Of a stretch of 27,098 bases of DNA, positions 7,254 to 14,903 are shown in pieces; positions within the stretch are counted from its first letter, which is position 1; each line of letters starts with the position of its first letter. The position numbers and the translations under genes were made by a program. The notes under the pieces are model-generated. The model searched no databases. It was not told the DNA's origin and saw only the letters and a list, made by a program, of their open reading frames with translations. Origin of the DNA: JBGCED01 sp045106055 (GTDB lineage: Bacteria; Pseudomonadota; Alphaproteobacteria; CBDDJK01); the NCBI GenBank assembly GCA_045106055.1, contig JBGCED010000058.1, forward strand, positions 1-27,098, given 5' to 3'.

Positions 7254-7652
7254 ATGTCGATGAGCGATCCTTTGGCAGATATGTTGACCCGCATCAGGAA
7301 TGGACAATCCGCAAAAAAGAAAGTTGTGTCTGTTCCTGCATCCAAATTGAAAGCCAGTGTGCTGGATGTATTATTGCGTGAAGGCTTTATAAGGGGCTAT
7401 AGCCAAGCTGAAATTCGTGGCGGAATCCATGAAATTTCGGTTGAACTGAAATATCATGAAGGCGCAGCCGTCATTCAAGAAATTCAGCGTGTATCACGCC
7501 CTGGAAGGCGCATTTATACCACCATTAAATCGCTGCCCCGCCATTATAATGGGCTTGGGATTTCCATTCTTTCTACCCCGCGTGGGGTAATGACTGATCA
7601 CGAAGCGCGCACTGCAAATGTTGGCGGTGAAGTTTTGTGCAAAGTATTTTAA
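7254..7652 (+). CDS. rpsH: 30S ribosomal protein S8
   Basis: 132 residues. Starts MSMSDPLADMLTRIRNGQ, the usual alphaproteobacterial form, and ends with SILSTPRGVMTDHEARTANV, the C-terminal rRNA-binding signature. S8 is a primary binder of helix 21 in 16S rRNA and in E. coli is the translational repressor of the spc operon. A second in-frame ATG lies two codons in; the first is preferred because it fits the family, with AAAAGGA about ten bases before it. Confidence 0.97.
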   Translation: MSMSDPLADMLTRIRNGQSAKKKVVSVPASKLKASVLDVLLREGFIRGYSQAEIRGGIHEISVELKYHEGAAVIQEIQRVSRPGRRIYTTIKSLPRHYNGLGISILSTPRGVMTDHEARTANVGGEVLCKVF

Positions 7653-7674
7653 TTGATTATATTGGAGCTTTATA

Positions 7675-8217
7675 ATGTCACGCATAGGAAAATATCCCGT
7701 TGCCTTGCCAGCTGGATCAGAAGCCAAGATTGAGGCTGGTGAGTTTCATGTTAAGGGCAGCAAAAGCAGCCAAACTGTAACGCTGCTTGATTATATCAAG
7801 GTTGCCGTTAATGATAATGTCGTTGAAGTCACGCCTGAGACCAATAGCAAGCGTGCGCGCCAAAATTGGGGAACCATGCGCGCTTTAATTCAAAATGCGG
7901 TAACGGGTGCAACTGCGGGCTTTACCAAAAAATTATTGCTGCAAGGCGTTGGGTATCGTGCCACGCTAACTGGCAGCAAGCTTGAGCTTTCGCTTGGGCT
8001 TAGCCATCCCGTGATCATTGATGTTCCAGAAGACATTAAGGTTTCCGTTGAAGGGGATCGTAATAATGCGCTGGTGATTTCAGGTCATAACAAGCAAACG
8101 CTTGGTCAATTTGCAAGCAATATTCGCGCTTATCGCGTGCCAGAGCCTTATGGCGGTAAAGGCATTCGTTATGATGATGAATATGTGGTACGCAAAGAAG
8201 GCAAGAAGAAGAAATAA
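7675..8217 (+). CDS. rplF: 50S ribosomal protein L6
   Basis: 180 residues in two homologous domains. MSRIGKYPVALPAG opens the first; the C-terminal rRNA-binding motif PEPYGGKGIRYDDE and the lysine-rich tail close the second. L6 binds the sarcin-ricin region of 23S rRNA and supports factor binding. It starts 22 bases after rpsH with a GGAG at about ten bases. Confidence 0.97.
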   Translation: MSRIGKYPVALPAGSEAKIEAGEFHVKGSKSSQTVTLLDYIKVAVNDNVVEVTPETNSKRARQNWGTMRALIQNAVTGATAGFTKKLLLQGVGYRATLTGSKLELSLGLSHPVIIDVPEDIKVSVEGDRNNALVISGHNKQTLGQFASNIRAYRVPEPYGGKGIRYDDEYVVRKEGKKKK

Positions 8218-8239
8218 TTAAGGAAAGGCTGTTTAGGAA

Positions 8240-8602
8240 ATGCTGAACAATAAAGAACTTTTTGCAAGGCGTGCACGCCGTGCGCGTTATCAGCTTCGCA
8301 ACAAAGCGAATGGCAAAGCGCGCCTGTCTGTTTTTCGCTCGTCAAAGCATATTTATGCGCAAATTATTGATGATCTGAATGGCAATACTTTATGTATGGC
8401 TTCCAGCAAAGACAAGACACTGCGTGATAAATTAGCAAAAGGCGGCGATGTTGCGGCTGCAACCGAAGTTGGAAAATTGCTTGGTGAACGCGCCGCTGCT
8501 TTAAAAGTAGATGTTGTGGTGTTTGATCGCGGCGGTTATAAATTCCATGGGCGCGTGAAAGCGCTTGCCGATGCTGCACGCGAAGCAGGCTTGAAATTTT
8601 AA
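8240..8602 (+). CDS. rplR: 50S ribosomal protein L18
   Basis: 120 residues. Basic N-terminus ARRARRARYQLRNKANGKARLSV-like, then RSSKHIYAQIIDD and the C-terminal VVFDRGGYKFHGRVKALADAAREAGL, all diagnostic. L18 carries 5S rRNA into the large subunit together with L5. TAAGGAAAGG and TTAGGAA precede the ATG. It follows rplF by 22 bases. Confidence 0.97.
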   Translation: MLNNKELFARRARRARYQLRNKANGKARLSVFRSSKHIYAQIIDDLNGNTLCMASSKDKTLRDKLAKGGDVAAATEVGKLLGERAAALKVDVVVFDRGGYKFHGRVKALADAAREAGLKF

Positions 8603-8649
8603 AAATTAATGATTAGCATAAGTATTTAGCGATTAAAATAAGGATTTAG

Positions 8650-9237
8650 ATGATGGCACGACCCCCAAAAGATGATGCTGGCGGACGCGATAACCGTGAT
8701 AATGAACCAGAATTAATTGAAAAACTGGTTGGAATTAATCGGGTAGCAAAAGTCGTAAAAGGTGGACGCCGTTTTGGTTTTGCTGCGCTTGTGGTTGTTG
8801 GTGATGGTAAAGGGCGTGCAGGTTATGGTTCAGGTAAAGCCCGCGAAGTGCCAGAGGCGATTCGCAAGGCAACCGAACAAGCCAAACGCAACATTATGCG
8901 CGTTCATTTGCGTCAAGGCCGCACACTGCACCATGATATTATGGGTCGTTTTGGCGCAGGGCGTGTCTTTATGCGCGCAGCACCAACAGGAACGGGCATT
9001 ATTTCTGGCGGTCCTACCCGCGCGGTGTTTGAAGCTTTGGGCATTCAAGATATTGTGGTGAAATCGGTTGGAAGCTCCAATCCTTATAATATGGTTAAGG
9101 CTGCTTTTGATGGGCTAACCCGCTCTATGACGCCGCGAAGCGTTGCTGCAAGGCGCGGGCTTAAACCTGCGGATATTACCGCAAGACGCCCAAATGAACC
9201 ACGCGGTCAAGAAGCAAGCGCATCTGTGGATAGTTAA
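8650..9237 (+). CDS. rpsE: 30S ribosomal protein S5
   Basis: 195 residues. After a charged variable N-terminus, LIEKLVGINRVAKVVKGGRRF begins the double-stranded RNA-binding domain, followed by GDGKGRAGYGSGKAREVPEAI and the C-terminal domain with SSNPYNMVKAAFDGL. S5 contributes to decoding fidelity and mRNA unwinding. Two adjacent ATG codons (8650, 8653) are both possible; AAGGA at 8639-8643 is 6 or 9 bases away. The 47-base gap from rplR has no evident signal. Confidence 0.96.
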   Translation: MMARPPKDDAGGRDNRDNEPELIEKLVGINRVAKVVKGGRRFGFAALVVVGDGKGRAGYGSGKAREVPEAIRKATEQAKRNIMRVHLRQGRTLHHDIMGRFGAGRVFMRAAPTGTGIISGGPTRAVFEALGIQDIVVKSVGSSNPYNMVKAAFDGLTRSMTPRSVAARRGLKPADITARRPNEPRGQEASASVDS

Positions 9238-9254
9238 TCAGTATGCGCAATGAA

Positions 9255-9285
9255 ATCTTAATCTTTTATGCATAAGGATTAAGAT
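9255..9285 (+). promoter_or_regulatory. Hairpin in the rpsE-rpmD gap
   Basis: ATCTTAATC (9255-9263) pairs perfectly with GATTAAGAT (9277-9285); a T-G and two T-A pairs inside (9264-9266 with 9274-9276) lengthen it to about 12 bp with a 7-base loop. No T-run follows. The 95-base gap also shows the similar strings ATGCGCAATGAAAT (9243-9256) and ATGCGCGAAATGAG (9300-9313) on either side of the hairpin. No gene is visible in the gap. Confidence 0.45.
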
Positions 9286-9332
9286 GCAGAATTCAGCAAA
9301 TGCGCGAAATGAGATAGTGAGAGTTTTTAAAA

Positions 9333-9521
9333 ATGACAAAAGAAAAAACCATTAAAGTGCGGCAGATTGCAAGCCCGATTGGCCGCAAGAAAGATCAGCT
9401 GGCAACCCTAAAGGGGCTTGGCTTGAATAAAATGCACCGCGAACGCGTGCTAGAAGATACCGCATCGGTTCGAGGGATGGTTCGCAAAGTCCATCACCTT
9501 GTGACAGTCATTGAGGAGTAA
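9333..9521 (+). CDS. rpmD: 50S ribosomal protein L30
   Basis: 62 residues, full length for L30. KTIKVRQIASPIGRKKDQLATLKGLGL and MHRERVLEDTASVRGMVRKVHHLV match the family. L30 binds 23S rRNA domains II and V. The ribosome binding site is weak (GAGAG about nine bases upstream). It is 5 bases from rplO, so the two are probably translated in series. Confidence 0.95.
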   Translation: MTKEKTIKVRQIASPIGRKKDQLATLKGLGLNKMHRERVLEDTASVRGMVRKVHHLVTVIEE

Positions 9522-9526
9522 ATTTT

Positions 9527-10063
9527 ATGTTGTTAAATCAATTATCCGACAATAAAGGCGCAACCAAATCCCGCATACGGGTTGGGCGCGGCATCGGCAG
9601 CGGAAAAGGCAAAACTGGTGGGCGCGGTGTTAAAGGTCAAAAATCGCGTTCAGGCGTATCAATTAATGGGTTTGAAGGGGGGCAAATGCCGCTCTATCGC
9701 CGTTTGCCTAAGTTTGGGTTTAATAACCCAACCCGTTCTGATTGGTCGGAAGTTAATTTAGGGCGCATTCAAACCGCCATTGATAATGGGCGTTTGGATG
9801 CAAGCAAATTGGTTGATGCTGAAGCTTTAATTGCTGCGGGCGTTATTTCTGCTGCAAAAGATGGTGTAAGGTTGCTTGCAAAAGGCAGTCTTTCTGCAAA
9901 GGTTGAATTTGCAGTTGCAGGCGCTTCAAAATCAGCACAGGATCAGGTTGCAGCAGCGGGCGGAACCGTGAAGCTTCCAGAAGCAAAAGCCCCCTTGAAA
10001 ACAGGCAAACGCACTTTACGCCGCGAGCAAGCTGCGAAAAAGCGGGCAGCCCGTCAGTCTTAA
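9527..10063 (+). CDS. rplO: 50S ribosomal protein L15
   Basis: 178 residues. The glycine- and lysine-rich N-terminal extension (RVGRGIGSGKGKTGGRGVKG), FEGGQMPLYRRLPKFGF and the C-terminal globular fold are complete. L15 is a late-binding protein linking several 23S rRNA domains. It is longer than the E. coli protein (144), with extra Ala/Lys-rich residues at the C-terminus, as often seen in Alphaproteobacteria. GAGGAG lies 10 bases before the ATG, in the end of rpmD. Confidence 0.97.
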   Translation: MLLNQLSDNKGATKSRIRVGRGIGSGKGKTGGRGVKGQKSRSGVSINGFEGGQMPLYRRLPKFGFNNPTRSDWSEVNLGRIQTAIDNGRLDASKLVDAEALIAAGVISAAKDGVRLLAKGSLSAKVEFAVAGASKSAQDQVAAAGGTVKLPEAKAPLKTGKRTLRREQAAKKRAARQS

Positions 10064-10064
10064 T

Positions 10065-10141
10065 TTTTTTTGGCTTAATCTTTTTGGCATAATCGTTGTT
10101 TGGTCTAACTGTTATTTGGGCTGATCTTGTTTGAGCCTTAC
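10065..10141 (+). repeat. Degenerate T-rich short repeats between rplO and secY
   Basis: The 99-base gap reads as about five degraded units of 14-17 bases with the pattern TTTTTGGCTTAATC: 10065-10080, 10081-10094 (TTTTTGGCATAATC, one mismatch), 10095-10109 (GTTGTTTGGTCTAAC), 10110-10126 and 10127-10141. The first two are nearly identical; the rest are increasingly diverged. No hairpin terminator or good promoter is seen; the secY ribosome binding site AAAGGA follows. Confidence 0.5.
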
Positions 10142-10162
10142 TTTTTTAAAGGACGATAAATA

Positions 10163-11518
10163 ATGGCTTCAATGGCCGAACAAATGGCGTCAAATTTTAA
10201 TTTTGGGGCGCTTTCTAAAGCTACAGAATTAAAAAAGCGCCTATGGTTTACCTTGGGCGCTTTGATCATTTATCGGATTGGTACCTATTTGCCGTTGCCT
10301 GGCATTGATCCCATTATCCTAGAGGATATATTTGATCAACAGCGCGGCGGCGTTCTGGATATTTTTGACACTTTCGCGGGCGGCGCTTTGTCGCGCATGA
10401 CCATTTTTGCACTTAACATCATGCCCTATATTTCGGCATCGATTATTATGCAGCTGATGACTTCGGTTGTCCCCAGCCTTGAAACTTTGAAAAAAGACGG
10501 GGAAGCAGGGCGCAAGAAAATCAATCAATATACCCGTTATGGAACCGTGTTATTGGCAACCGTTCAAGGTTACGGCATTGCGGTTGGGCTTGAAACCATG
10601 CAAACATCATTGGGCGGTATGGCGGTCATTGACCCTGGCTTTATGTTTCGCTTTACGACGGTGATTGGGCTTGTTGGCGGCACTATGTTCTTGTTGTGGC
10701 TGGGGGAGCAAATTACCCAGCGCGGGGTCGGTAATGGTGTTTCGCTGATTATTTTTGCAGGGATTGTTGCTGGGCTGCCAACCGCGCTTGCAACCACTTT
10801 GGAGCTTGGCCGTCAAGGGCGCATGTCCACCTTTATCATTTTGGGATTGTTTTTGCTGGCGGTTGCGGTGATTGCAGTGATCGTCTTTTTTGAACGCGCA
10901 CAACGCCGTTTGATGGTGCAATATCCCAAACGCCAAGTCGGCAATAAAATGTATGGTGGTGAGAATTCACATCTGCCTTTGAAAATCAATACAGCTGGCG
11001 TTATTCCGCCAATTTTTGCCAGTGCCTTATTATTGATGCCCTTAACTTTGGCGAATTTTTCTGGTGCAGGGGCTGAAGCCGAAAATTCAGGCTGGCTTGG
11101 CTATATTAGCAGCTATCTTGGTCATGGGCAGCCATTATATCTTGGGCTTTATATTGGTTTGATCGTGTTTTTCTGTTTCTTTTATACTTCGATTGTCTTT
11201 AATCCAAAAGATACAGCCGATAATCTAAAGAAAAATGGCGGGTTTATCCCTGGCATTCGCCCTGGTGCAAATACCGCCAGCCATTTGGATCATATCCTAA
11301 CCAGATTAACCGTTATTGGGGCTGCTTATTTATCGGTGGTGTGTATTATCCCTGAAATGTTAATTGCAAAATATTCTGTTCCTTTCTATCTTGGTGGAAC
11401 CAGCCTTTTGATTGTTGTGACCGTGACCATGGATACGATGACCCAAATTCAAAGCCATTTGCTTGCGCATCAATATGAGGGGCTTATCCGCAAATCTAAA
11501 TTGAAAGGGCGCAGATAA
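10163..11518 (+). CDS. secY: Preprotein translocase subunit SecY
   Basis: 451 residues with ten predicted hydrophobic segments. SecY is the channel of the SecYEG translocon for export and membrane insertion. Characteristic pieces: TELKKRLWFTLGALIIYRIGTYLPLPGID in TM1 and plug entry, FALNIMPYISASIIMQL, the cytosolic loop FFERAQRRLMVQYPKR and the C-terminal YEGLIRKSKLKGRR loop that touches SecA or the ribosome. The start is fixed by AAAGGACG 10 bases upstream. Its stop overlaps adk by one base, the normal order in this class. Confidence 0.98.
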   Translation: MASMAEQMASNFNFGALSKATELKKRLWFTLGALIIYRIGTYLPLPGIDPIILEDIFDQQRGGVLDIFDTFAGGALSRMTIFALNIMPYISASIIMQLMTSVVPSLETLKKDGEAGRKKINQYTRYGTVLLATVQGYGIAVGLETMQTSLGGMAVIDPGFMFRFTTVIGLVGGTMFLLWLGEQITQRGVGNGVSLIIFAGIVAGLPTALATTLELGRQGRMSTFIILGLFLLAVAVIAVIVFFERAQRRLMVQYPKRQVGNKMYGGENSHLPLKINTAGVIPPIFASALLLMPLTLANFSGAGAEAENSGWLGYISSYLGHGQPLYLGLYIGLIVFFCFFYTSIVFNPKDTADNLKKNGGFIPGIRPGANTASHLDHILTRLTVIGAAYLSVVCIIPEMLIAKYSVPFYLGGTSLLIVVTVTMDTMTQIQSHLLAHQYEGLIRKSKLKGRR

Positions 11519-12171
11519 TGTTAAATATTATTTTGTTGGGTCCCCCAGGTGCAGGAAAAGGAACGCAAGCCAAACGGATTGAACAAACCCACGGGCTTGT
11601 GCAATTATCAACTGGTGATATGCTGCGTGCAGAAGTAAAGCTGCAATCCGAATTGGGCGTTAAAGCAAAGCAAATTATGGAAGCAGGGGAATTGGTGCCA
11701 GATGCGTTGGTGATTGATATTATTTCAAACCGCATTGATCAGCCCGATTGCAAAAATGGCTTTATCCTTGATGGGTTTCCGCGCAATGTCGTGCAGGCAA
11801 AGGCGTTGGATCAGATGTTAAGCGATAAAAAAGCCCCCTTATCCAAAGTGGTCGAGATGGTGGTGGATGATGCCGCTTTAACCCAGCGTATTGTTGGGCG
11901 TTACAGCTGTGAAGCGTGCGGGGCAGGCTATCATGATGAATTTCAAAAGCCCAAACAAGCGGGCATTTGTGATGCTTGCGGGGCGGATAAATTCACACGC
12001 CGCAAAGATGATAATGCAGAAACGGTAAAACAGCGGCTTGCGGTTTACCATGAGCAAACGGCACCAATTTTGCCGTATTATGCGGATATGAACTTGCTTG
12101 AAAAAGTGGATGGCATGCAGCCGATTGATGCGGTAACGGATCAAATCTTAGGCTTATTGAAATCCGCATAG
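11518..12171 (+). CDS. adk: Adenylate kinase, zinc-lid type
   Basis: 217 residues, long-lid form. Catalyses ATP + AMP to 2 ADP in the cytosol. The P-loop GPPGAGKGTQ is at 8-17; the AMP-binding DGFPRN at 85-90; the LID carries two CxxC pairs (Cys131/134 and Cys151/154), which in homologues bind structural zinc; RRKDDNAETVKQRL follows with the catalytic arginines. Translation is coupled to secY through a TAATG overlap. The position between secY and rpsM is typical of Alphaproteobacteria. Confidence 0.97.
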   Translation: MLNIILLGPPGAGKGTQAKRIEQTHGLVQLSTGDMLRAEVKLQSELGVKAKQIMEAGELVPDALVIDIISNRIDQPDCKNGFILDGFPRNVVQAKALDQMLSDKKAPLSKVVEMVVDDAALTQRIVGRYSCEACGAGYHDEFQKPKQAGICDACGADKFTRRKDDNAETVKQRLAVYHEQTAPILPYYADMNLLEKVDGMQPIDAVTDQILGLLKSA

Positions 12172-12201
12172 CGGCAGGCTGTAAAGTTATTAAAAGAATC
12201 C

Positions 12202-12229
12202 TTGACAGGCGGGTATAAATTACTATTAT
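12202..12229 (+). promoter_or_regulatory. Sigma-70 type promoter of the rpsM operon
   Basis: A perfect -35 TTGACA (12202-12207) and a -10 TATTAT (12224-12229) are separated by 16 bases, in the 225-base gap between adk and rpsM. Transcription would start near 12236, giving a leader of about 160 bases before rpsM. It would let rpsM-rpsK-rpoA-rplQ be expressed apart from the upstream genes. Confidence 0.7.
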
Positions 12230-12279
12230 TCGCAAGCCTGTTTTTGATGAATGGGATGAATTTATAAATTGATTGCAAG

Positions 12280-12310
12280 ATCAAATTTGTTTAAAAAAAA
12301 GAAATTTGAT
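12280..12310 (+). promoter_or_regulatory. Hairpin in the rpsM leader
   Basis: ATCAAATTT (12280-12288) pairs perfectly with AAATTTGAT (12302-12310), leaving an A-rich 13-base loop. It lies midway between the promoter and rpsM. All pairs but two are A-U, so stability is modest. It may be part of a regulatory 5' leader; no known ribosomal-protein leader motif could be recognised by eye. Confidence 0.4.
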
Positions 12311-12357
12311 TGATTTTAACCAAGAAACAAAATTAACAAATTCAATAAAGATAAATT

Positions 12358-12382
12358 AACCATTATAATGGTTTGTTTTTTT
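12358..12382 (+). promoter_or_regulatory. Palindrome plus T-run abutting the rpsM Shine-Dalgarno site
   Basis: AACCATTATAATGGTT (12358-12373) is a perfect 16-base palindrome; as RNA it makes a 6-bp stem with a TATA loop. It is followed by TG and seven T residues (12376-12382) and then at once by AAGGAG (12383-12388). The layout is that of a weak intrinsic terminator or attenuator placed directly before the gene. Two G-C pairs only, so efficiency alone would be low. Confidence 0.45.
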
Positions 12383-12399
12383 AAGGAGTATATGGCGTG
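12383..12399 (+). promoter_or_regulatory. rpsM ribosome binding site deciding a GTG start
   Basis: AAGGAG (12383-12388) stands 8 bases before GTG 12397, which opens the conserved S13 N-terminus, but only 3 bases before an out-of-frame ATG (12392). The spacing favours the GTG. Use of the ATG would give a 17-residue frame ending at 12445. Confidence 0.75.
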
Positions 12400-12765
12400 G
12401 CGCGTATTGCTGGTATCAACATTCCAACCCAAAAGCGGGTTTTAATTGCTTTAACCTATATTACGGGAATCGGCTTAACCAGCTCGACCCAGATTCTGAA
12501 AAAATGCGATATTGATCATGCGCGGCGCGTTAATCAATTAACCGAAGATGAACTTGCCAAGATTCGCGATGTGATTGATCGCGATTATATGGTTGAGGGG
12601 GATTTGCGCCGCGAAGTTGCAATGAACATTAAGCGGTTAATGGATCTTGGTTGCTATCGGGGCTTACGCCATCGCCGCAATCTACCTGTACGCGGTCAGC
12701 GCACCCATACGAATGCGCGCACCAGAAAAGGGCCAGCCAAGGCAATTGCTGGTAAGAAGAAATAA
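12397..12765 (+). CDS. rpsM: 30S ribosomal protein S13
   Basis: 122 residues starting at GTG with (M)ARIAGINIPTQKR. The helix-two-turn-helix central part and the C-terminal GLRHRRNLPVRGQRTHTNAR tail, which contacts P-site tRNA, are complete. S13 also forms inter-subunit bridges. The start is unusual: an out-of-frame ATG lies five bases earlier, but the protein begins at the GTG. First gene of the alpha cluster, preceded by its own promoter and a structured leader. rpsD is not part of this cluster, so E. coli type control by S4 would have to act in trans. Confidence 0.96.
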   Translation: MARIAGINIPTQKRVLIALTYITGIGLTSSTQILKKCDIDHARRVNQLTEDELAKIRDVIDRDYMVEGDLRREVAMNIKRLMDLGCYRGLRHRRNLPVRGQRTHTNARTRKGPAKAIAGKKK

Positions 12766-12800
12766 TTTTAATTTAACGATAGCGATTAGGAAACAGTCGA

Positions 12801-13187
12801 ATGGCAAAGCAGGCAGTGCGCAAGCGTAAAGAGAAGAAAAATATTGTTTCAGGCATTGCATATGTTAATGCAACCTTTAACAATACCATGATCACCATCA
12901 CCGATCCCCAAGGCAATGCAATTTCTTGGTCAACGGCGGGGGTTCAAGGCTTTAAGGGATCACGCAAATCAACGCCATTTGCAGCGCAGCTTGCAGCAGA
13001 AGATGCCGCACGCAAAGCAGCTGAGCATGGAATGCGCACTTTGGATGTGAATGTATGCGGCCCAGGTTCAGGGCGCGAATCAGCCCTTCGCGCATTACAA
13101 GCTGCGGGCTTTACGATCACGACCATTCGTGATGTGACGCCTGTTCCGCATAATGGGTGCAGACCCCGCAAACGCCGCCGTGTATAA
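12801..13187 (+). CDS. rpsK: 30S ribosomal protein S11
   Basis: 128 residues. KKNIVSGIAYVNATFNNTMITITD, WSTAGVQGFKGSRKSTPFAAQ and the C-terminal RDVTPVPHNGCRPRKRRRV are S11 hallmarks; the last includes the conserved asparagine-glycine step near residue 119 that becomes isoaspartate in E. coli. S11 lies on the 30S platform next to the Shine-Dalgarno helix. It follows rpsM by 35 bases, with TTAGGAAA about 10 bases upstream. Confidence 0.97.
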   Translation: MAKQAVRKRKEKKNIVSGIAYVNATFNNTMITITDPQGNAISWSTAGVQGFKGSRKSTPFAAQLAAEDAARKAAEHGMRTLDVNVCGPGSGRESALRALQAAGFTITTIRDVTPVPHNGCRPRKRRRV

Positions 13188-13200
13188 TAGCGTTCTTTTG

Positions 13201-13215
13201 ATCGTTCTTAACGAT
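13201..13215 (+). promoter_or_regulatory. Small hairpin between rpsK and rpoA
   Basis: ATCGTT-CTT-AACGAT forms a 6-bp stem followed by TTTAAATGG, not a full T-run. Further on, AAAAAACTGTTTTTT (13247-13261) can also fold. The gap of 99 bases is otherwise AT-rich with no gene. This may tune rpoA expression relative to the ribosomal genes, but the evidence is thin. Confidence 0.25.
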
Positions 13216-13286
13216 TTTAAATGGCGATCACATTCGCTTATATTCAAAAAACTGTTTTTTAAAAAAGCAACAAAGAGGCATTTTAA

Positions 13287-14318
13287 ATGAGCATCAATCA
13301 TCTTGAGCGCAACTGGCAAGAACTTATTAAACCCCGCAAGCCAGAGATCAAACCCGGGCTTGAACCAACGCGTCAGGCCCATATTGAAATTGAGCCTTTG
13401 GAGCGTGGTTTTGGATTGACGCTTGGCAATGCTTTGCGCCGTGTCTTGTTAAGCTCTTTGCAAGGTGCAGCCGTGACCGCAATTAAAATTGATGGTGTTC
13501 TGCATGAATTTTCTTCCGTCCCTGGGGTTCGCGAAGATGTTAGCGACATTATTATGAATATTAAGGAAATGGCGCTGCGGATGCATGGCACAGGCACCGC
13601 CCGTATTCGTCTTTCAGCACAAGGTCCTTGCGAAGTAACCGCTGGCATGATTGAAACAGGCCATGATGTTGAAGTGATGAATCCTGATCTTGTATTATGC
13701 AGCATGGATAAGGGCGCAAGCCTTAATATTGAGTTTACGGTTGCAAATGGCAAAGGCTATGTTTCGGCAATTGAGAATCGCCCAGAAGAAGCACCGATTG
13801 GACTGATTCCGATTGATTCAATTTTCTCACCCGTGCGCAGAATTTCCTATCAAGTGGAAGATACGCGGGTTGGGCAAAATACAGAATATGACAGCCTGCA
13901 CATGGAAATCACAACCAATGGCGCAATCACGCCAGAAGATGCGCTGGGACTTGCTGCGCGAATCATGCAAGATCAACTGCAAGTCTTTGTGAATTTCGAT
14001 GAGCCTGAAACCTTAAAAGCGGTTGAAGAGCAGCAGGCAGCGCTTCCCTTTAGCAAGCATTTGCTGCGTAAAGTCGAAGAGCTGGAACTATCTGTGCGTT
14101 CTGCAAATTGCCTTAAAAATGATAATGTCATCTATATTGGTGATTTGGTGCAAAGAACAGAATCTGATATGCTGCGCACCCCAAATTTTGGACGCAAATC
14201 GCTTAATGAGATTAAAGAGGTTTTGTCAACCATGGGGCTTAGCCTTGGCATGGATGTGCCCGATTGGCCACCTGAAAATATTGAAGAATTGGCACGCAAA
14301 CTAGACGAGCCTTTTTAA
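13287..14318 (+). CDS. rpoA: RNA polymerase alpha subunit
   Basis: 343 residues. The N-terminal assembly domain (about 1-240) has ERGFGLTLGNALRRVLLSSL (39-58) for beta/beta' binding and dimerisation. A short linker leads to the C-terminal domain with VRSANCLKNDNVIYIGDL, in which Arg271 corresponds to E. coli Arg265, the residue that reads UP elements and contacts activators, followed by NFGRKSLNEIKEVL. Complete and ordinary. It starts 99 bases after rpsK with AAAGAGG upstream. Confidence 0.98.
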   Translation: MSINHLERNWQELIKPRKPEIKPGLEPTRQAHIEIEPLERGFGLTLGNALRRVLLSSLQGAAVTAIKIDGVLHEFSSVPGVREDVSDIIMNIKEMALRMHGTGTARIRLSAQGPCEVTAGMIETGHDVEVMNPDLVLCSMDKGASLNIEFTVANGKGYVSAIENRPEEAPIGLIPIDSIFSPVRRISYQVEDTRVGQNTEYDSLHMEITTNGAITPEDALGLAARIMQDQLQVFVNFDEPETLKAVEEQQAALPFSKHLLRKVEELELSVRSANCLKNDNVIYIGDLVQRTESDMLRTPNFGRKSLNEIKEVLSTMGLSLGMDVPDWPPENIEELARKLDEPF

Positions 14319-14464
14319 TATATTACTCATATTAAATTCCACCATCGGCTGTAGCCCAAACTTTTATGCTAAAAGCCAGAGCGACCGATTGGAAACCATA
14401 GATCTTTAGGCAAAAAAGCCCCTAGGTCAAAAAACAACTTTGTTAAATTATAAGGAAATATAAA

Positions 14465-14875
14465 ATGCGTCATGGAAATAGAGGCCGCAAGTTAAATCGC
14501 ACCGCGTCACACCGTAAGGCAATGTTCGTCAATATGGCGAATGCGCTGATTAAGCATGAACAAATCACCACAACCTTACCAAAGGCAAAAGATTTAAGAC
14601 CAATCGTTGAAAAACTGATTACACTTGGCAAAAAAGGCGGTTTACACCGCAGACGCCAAGCCTTTGCTTATTTGCGTGATGATGCATCGGTTGCTAAAAT
14701 CTTTGATGCACTTACCGCGCGCTATGAACAAAGACCAGGCGGTTATATTCGGGTTTTAAAGGCTGGCTTTCGTTATGGCGATGATGCCCCAATGGCAGTG
14801 ATTGAACTGATTGACCGCGATGTTGAAGCAAAAGGCAAAGATTCAGGCCCGCTTGATGATGAAGACGAAGCATAG
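14465..14875 (+). CDS. rplQ: 50S ribosomal protein L17
   Basis: 136 residues. MRHGNRGRKLNRTASHRKAM and RPIVEKLITLGKK are conserved L17 blocks, with GGYIRVLKAGFRYGDDAPMAVIEL at the C-terminal side and a short acidic tail (DDEDEA). L17 lies near the tunnel exit. TAAGGAAA precedes the ATG. It is separated from rpoA by 146 bases in which I find only short inverted repeats (for example GGCT-GT-AGCC near 14347) and no gene. Last gene of the ribosomal locus. Confidence 0.97.
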   Translation: MRHGNRGRKLNRTASHRKAMFVNMANALIKHEQITTTLPKAKDLRPIVEKLITLGKKGGLHRRRQAFAYLRDDASVAKIFDALTARYEQRPGGYIRVLKAGFRYGDDAPMAVIELIDRDVEAKGKDSGPLDDEDEA

Positions 14876-14903
14876 ATTATTTGCTTTTAATTTATGAATA
14901 TTT

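Noticed and set aside
12201..12246. GACAGGC ... GCCTGTT T-run as a terminator of adk
   Set aside because: The loop would be over 25 bases and the stem overlaps the much better promoter.
12172..12396. A possible rpmJ (L36) gene between adk and rpsM
   Set aside because: No short frame with the L36 cysteine/histidine pattern is present; its absence here is normal in this class.
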